This document shows, in pieces, positions 61,601 to 64,000 of a stretch of DNA of 64,000 nucleotides. The notes under the pieces were generated by a model. That model saw only the letters and a list, made by a program, of their open reading frames with translations, searched no databases and was not told where the DNA came from. Position numbers and translations under genes: made by a program. Every line of letters begins with the position of its first letter. Position 1 is the stretch's first letter. The DNA lies in contig CM072335.1 of assembly GCA_036874045.1 (NCBI GenBank), positions 24,683,501 to 24,747,500 on the forward strand, in the 5' to 3' direction. The stretch is from Cymodocea nodosa (taxonomy: Eukaryota > Streptophyta > Magnoliopsida > Alismatales > Cymodoceaceae).

Positions 61601-64000
61601 TTCCACAAATCTGATAGTTCTTCAATACATCATTACCATCACCTGCGCTAGTCTCTTTGGTGCCAGTGAAAAGAAAACTTGGAGGCCACAATTCATTCAA
61701 ATTCATCAGGTGTTCAGCACTTCCTCTTCGACATCTAGTGTTCAAAATCAAAATATAGTAAATTGTTGATAGATGTGCTATATTGAAGATAACTTCTTTC
61801 TCCTTAAGAAGTCAGTACAGACCAAAATAAAACATTTGATGTATAGTTCATACCTCTTAGAAGGATGATGAGCCACAAGGAGTTGCAAAAATTTTATAAG
61901 AGGAGCTCGATTTTCTGAGTTAATCATCTGAAAATTACTGAAAATGGATGTAAAACTATATCCTAGGTAGGAATATAAAATTAGCCTGATTAGCCAAACA
62001 ATATTACCTTTCTGTCCAGGATAATGTCAAATGCAATTGCAGTTGATTCTTCAACATCATAAATTGCTTCTGAAATCTTTCAGGTGACATACAATACAGC
62101 CAAAGTATCACAAAGAATAAGGTGTAATAATGGATAAAAGCATGGACCTTTTCAATTCAAAATCCTGAAAAGTACCTCAGCTGTGTTTGATGTATTCAAC
62201 GATTGTGTAGATTCATATTTTTCACCATCAAGACTAAATGAGCTGTGATGGAAAGTAACATTTAGAAAAATAAAGAACAGGTGCTAAAAAAACCAACAGA
62301 CCATTACAAGACAAAGATAAAAGGTGGCCCCAGATACTAACTGATTCAAGTCAACATAGAGAATCATCTAGTGTTGGTGGATATCTACGGGGCAGGATGA
62401 ATATTATGTGGGTGAAAAGTTTTATGTTTTTTTTTTTCCAAATAAATTATAAAGTTCTTTCTGAGATACATGAATGCAAGAAGGATTTCCACAATAAGCT
62501 CAACTTCTAGTAGTAGTTTTTCTCAGTATATTATCTATCTTATGAATGATCACAAAGGCTAGAAAGGAAATAAGTTTCTATGGGTACCTTTTTGTATATT
62601 ATCTATGAAACAGATTTCTTCTTCTCAGTACACAACCTTATGAATGATCTTGATGACTAAGAGGTCAGTTCCTATAGGTTCCATGTTTCATAAATATTAT
62701 GACCATTACTTTTCTATCCTCTTATTCAGAAACACATATCTATTAGAGAATTCAGCCTAGAAACAATTGCCATCTCAATATATTCCCAAGTTTAAATAGG
62801 AACATTATTAGAATGGTAGCTTCTAATTAATTAGATTTTCTTCAAGGCCACTTCCATTTTTATACAGTATAGAGTATCACAGATAACTAGAGTTACACAA
62901 TGTATTAAAACAATGTACATGAAATCAACTACTACTGTGATTCATTATTAGGGGAAAGGACTTACCTACCAAGTTCTTTGTTAATCCAGTTCAGCAAGTG
63001 ATCAGCTGGTCGTACATCATCCATGGACTTAATGTCATTCTGTGCCTTTTTAGGATCCCAACTGCCATCAACAAATTGCCTGGGAGGACCCCATAGCAGC
63101 TGAGGAAAGTGACTAATGGAAAATCTGTTGCATATATCTTTGTTCATCTGTGTTTCCAAACAACAAAATTGAGCATACTACTACAAAAATACAAATCATA
63201 GAATGGTTCTAGAAACAACCATTAAAAAAACTAAAAATCTACAAACAAATGACAAATCCACATCAAAATTAAAATGTGTGATATTGATGTGCTAACAAAT
63301 ATAAAATTAAGAAGTGCGATTACAAAAAAAATAAAGTTCAGTTCACTCCTAGAGAATGCGAGAATTTGCTGGACAATAAAAGCCAACTTTAAACATTGGA
63401 AAAAAATGTAAAAATCTGCCAACACTTCCACATCAAGGACAGTAGGCAGAATATATTCCACATGGTGTCTTTAGGATCGACATGAAGATAGATAAGATAG
63501 AGACAGATAATACGGACACAAGGAATCCTGTTCAGCATTAAAATAAATATCATAATGTACATCCAGAAAAAAAAAGATGTTAGCCTCCATTACTTAAAAA
63601 TATGAAAAATTCTTTGGTGTCTAAAAATTCTCTTACAAGAATGTAACCAACATTAGGTAGTTACAATTTTTTGTTTACAATTACAAATCTAACAATACAT
63701 GTGTTTCCATGTTTCGTTGAAATTTGATTTCAATTTACAATGGTACCCACGTAAAATTACGGCACCCTTGTGGGACCATAGCCCGCCCTAAAAATATAAA
63801 TACAAGAAACAGGTTGAGAGGCATGGTACTACAGGGTCATGGGTCCAATCAAACGGATGGAGAGAAAATAATGAATAAACAGAATTATTCATTTAATAAA
63901 AATTTACTCATCAAAAGACGAATAATTGTTGATGCCTCACACCGTTTTCGACCAACAAATGGGTTAAGGCTAAGGAGGGTAATCGGTGTACCTTGACTGC
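55693..64000 (-). CDS. QSOX: Quiescin-sulfhydryl oxidase (QSOX), C-terminal part, cut by the window edge
   Basis: Flavin enzyme of the secretory pathway that makes disulfides and passes electrons to oxygen. Exons in the window, 5' to 3': 63992-64000 (continues beyond), 62966-63147, 62176-62242, 62008-62076, 61854-61927, 61578-61734, 56989-57029, 56243-56389, 55693-56173. They encode about 408 aa; the missing N-terminus of some 100-130 aa would hold the signal peptide and thioredoxin CxxC. Visible are the end of the thioredoxin domain (ICNRFSISHFPQLLWGPP), the linker (YDVEESTAIAFDIILDRK, LLVAHHPSKRC) and the Erv/ALR domain: ICGKEVPRRNW, RGSKHDTRGFSCGLWV, the redox pair FFGCEDCRQHF, ALWFWSTHNKVN and CPSC. 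A C-terminal membrane anchor (LGAAMGIAIASCAFGALAWF) precedes a short tail. Intron phases agree throughout. Intron 6 (57030-61577) is 4.5 kb and full of repeats. Confidence 0.92.
57161..59650 (+). mobile_element. Truncated copia-like element, QSOX intron
   Basis: A probable 5' LTR at 57161-57312 begins TGTTAGAGTCATATTTGAG and ends CTCTATTCTCA, followed by TGACATCGAAACACC in primer-site position. A gag remnant at 58040-58249 reads KIWNILKATRKCDKN and LHTLLDELDVHQL. A zinc knuckle near 59530-59580 reads CQYCGQMGHWSYKC, a perfect C-x2-C-x4-H-x4-C. Pol and the 3' LTR are absent. A MITE-like element at 58299 sits between gag and the knuckle. The piece is antisense to QSOX. Confidence 0.6.
58299..58515. 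mobile_element. MITE-like element inside the copia remnant
   Basis: The left end GGGTTTATGCACTTGGAAGC and the reverse complement of the right end (GGTGTTTATGTATGTATGGA) form an imperfect terminal inverted repeat, continued inward by AAAGGAAA...TTTTCC on both sides. Size about 217 bp, no coding sequence. The ends resemble those at 16893 and 24470. No clear target duplication was found. Confidence 0.5.
60148..60780. repeat. Degenerate minisatellite, period about 85-120 bp, about seven units
   Basis: A CCAAGGCTGACCCTC-like start recurs near 60151, 60265, 60353, 60441, 60536, 60652 and 60742. Between the starts, GGCTGATGATGATTGCC, CCAAACAGTTTAGGATGTCA and CCTATTGCTGTGCTACTGTA recur in the same order. 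Units are strongly diverged and vary in length. It lies in QSOX intron 6. Confidence 0.65.
63160..63990. other. QSOX intron 1 in the window
   Basis: AT-rich intron sequence between the exon at 62966-63147 and the partial exon at 63992-64000. No element was recognised. Confidence 0.6.

Noticed and set aside
62008-62242. Frameshift in QSOX between the exons at 62176-62242 and 62008
   Set aside because: The conflict appears only if the CAG acceptor at 62070 is used. The acceptor 7 nt upstream gives consistent phase and a sensible protein.

Overview
The window is nuclear DNA of a flowering plant. The evidence is protein-coding genes split by GT-AG introns, several introns of 2.8 to 6.2 kb packed with LTR-retrotransposon debris, plant-type Ty1/copia and Ty3/gypsy elements, and coding regions whose closest recognisable relatives are plant proteins. 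The species cannot be told from the sequence alone. No CRISPR array, operon, rRNA or tRNA was recognised.

Layout. 1-7545 is repeat territory: a degenerate GTT-RAG hexamer array that is split by one complete but decayed minus-strand copia element (626-5014, 137-bp LTRs). 8824-9070 holds the last two exons of a MAP kinase kinase of the MKK6 type on the plus strand; the rest of that gene is not visible. 10285-31699 (minus) is a complete 13-exon MSH2 mismatch-repair gene, 935 codons rebuilt with every splice phase consistent. Its large introns hold a gypsy tail with two LTRs, a TRIM-like element, nested MITE-like elements and a LINE fragment. E2F-type sites lie just upstream of its start. 33186-36144 (minus) is a 4-exon gene for an EAF-type transcription elongation factor (331 aa). 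37514-38048 (plus) is a 2-exon gene for a small Cys/His-rich protein with a plastid-type leader (144 aa), divergent from the EAF gene. 43790-53503 (plus) is a 9-exon gene for a conserved plant multi-pass membrane protein (559 aa); its second intron carries a 4.9-kb gypsy element. 55693-64000 (minus) is the C-terminal part of a quiescin-sulfhydryl oxidase (QSOX) gene, cut by the right edge of the window.

The genes do not form a pathway. MSH2 acts in DNA repair, EAF in Pol II elongation, MKK6 in a cytokinesis-linked MAP kinase cascade and QSOX in secretory-pathway disulfide formation; the other two are uncharacterised. I found no convincing new biological system. The most interesting points are the hexamer array with its nested copia insertion, the orphaned MKK6 3' end, a 42-bp tandem duplication that copies a splice acceptor in frame within a transmembrane segment, two tandem-like E2F sites at MSH2, and the single-unit CHORD-like protein.

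All exon coordinates were derived by hand from splice consensus, reading phase and remembered family conservation. Divergence figures are counts by eye. UTRs were not determined, so gene spans are coding spans only.
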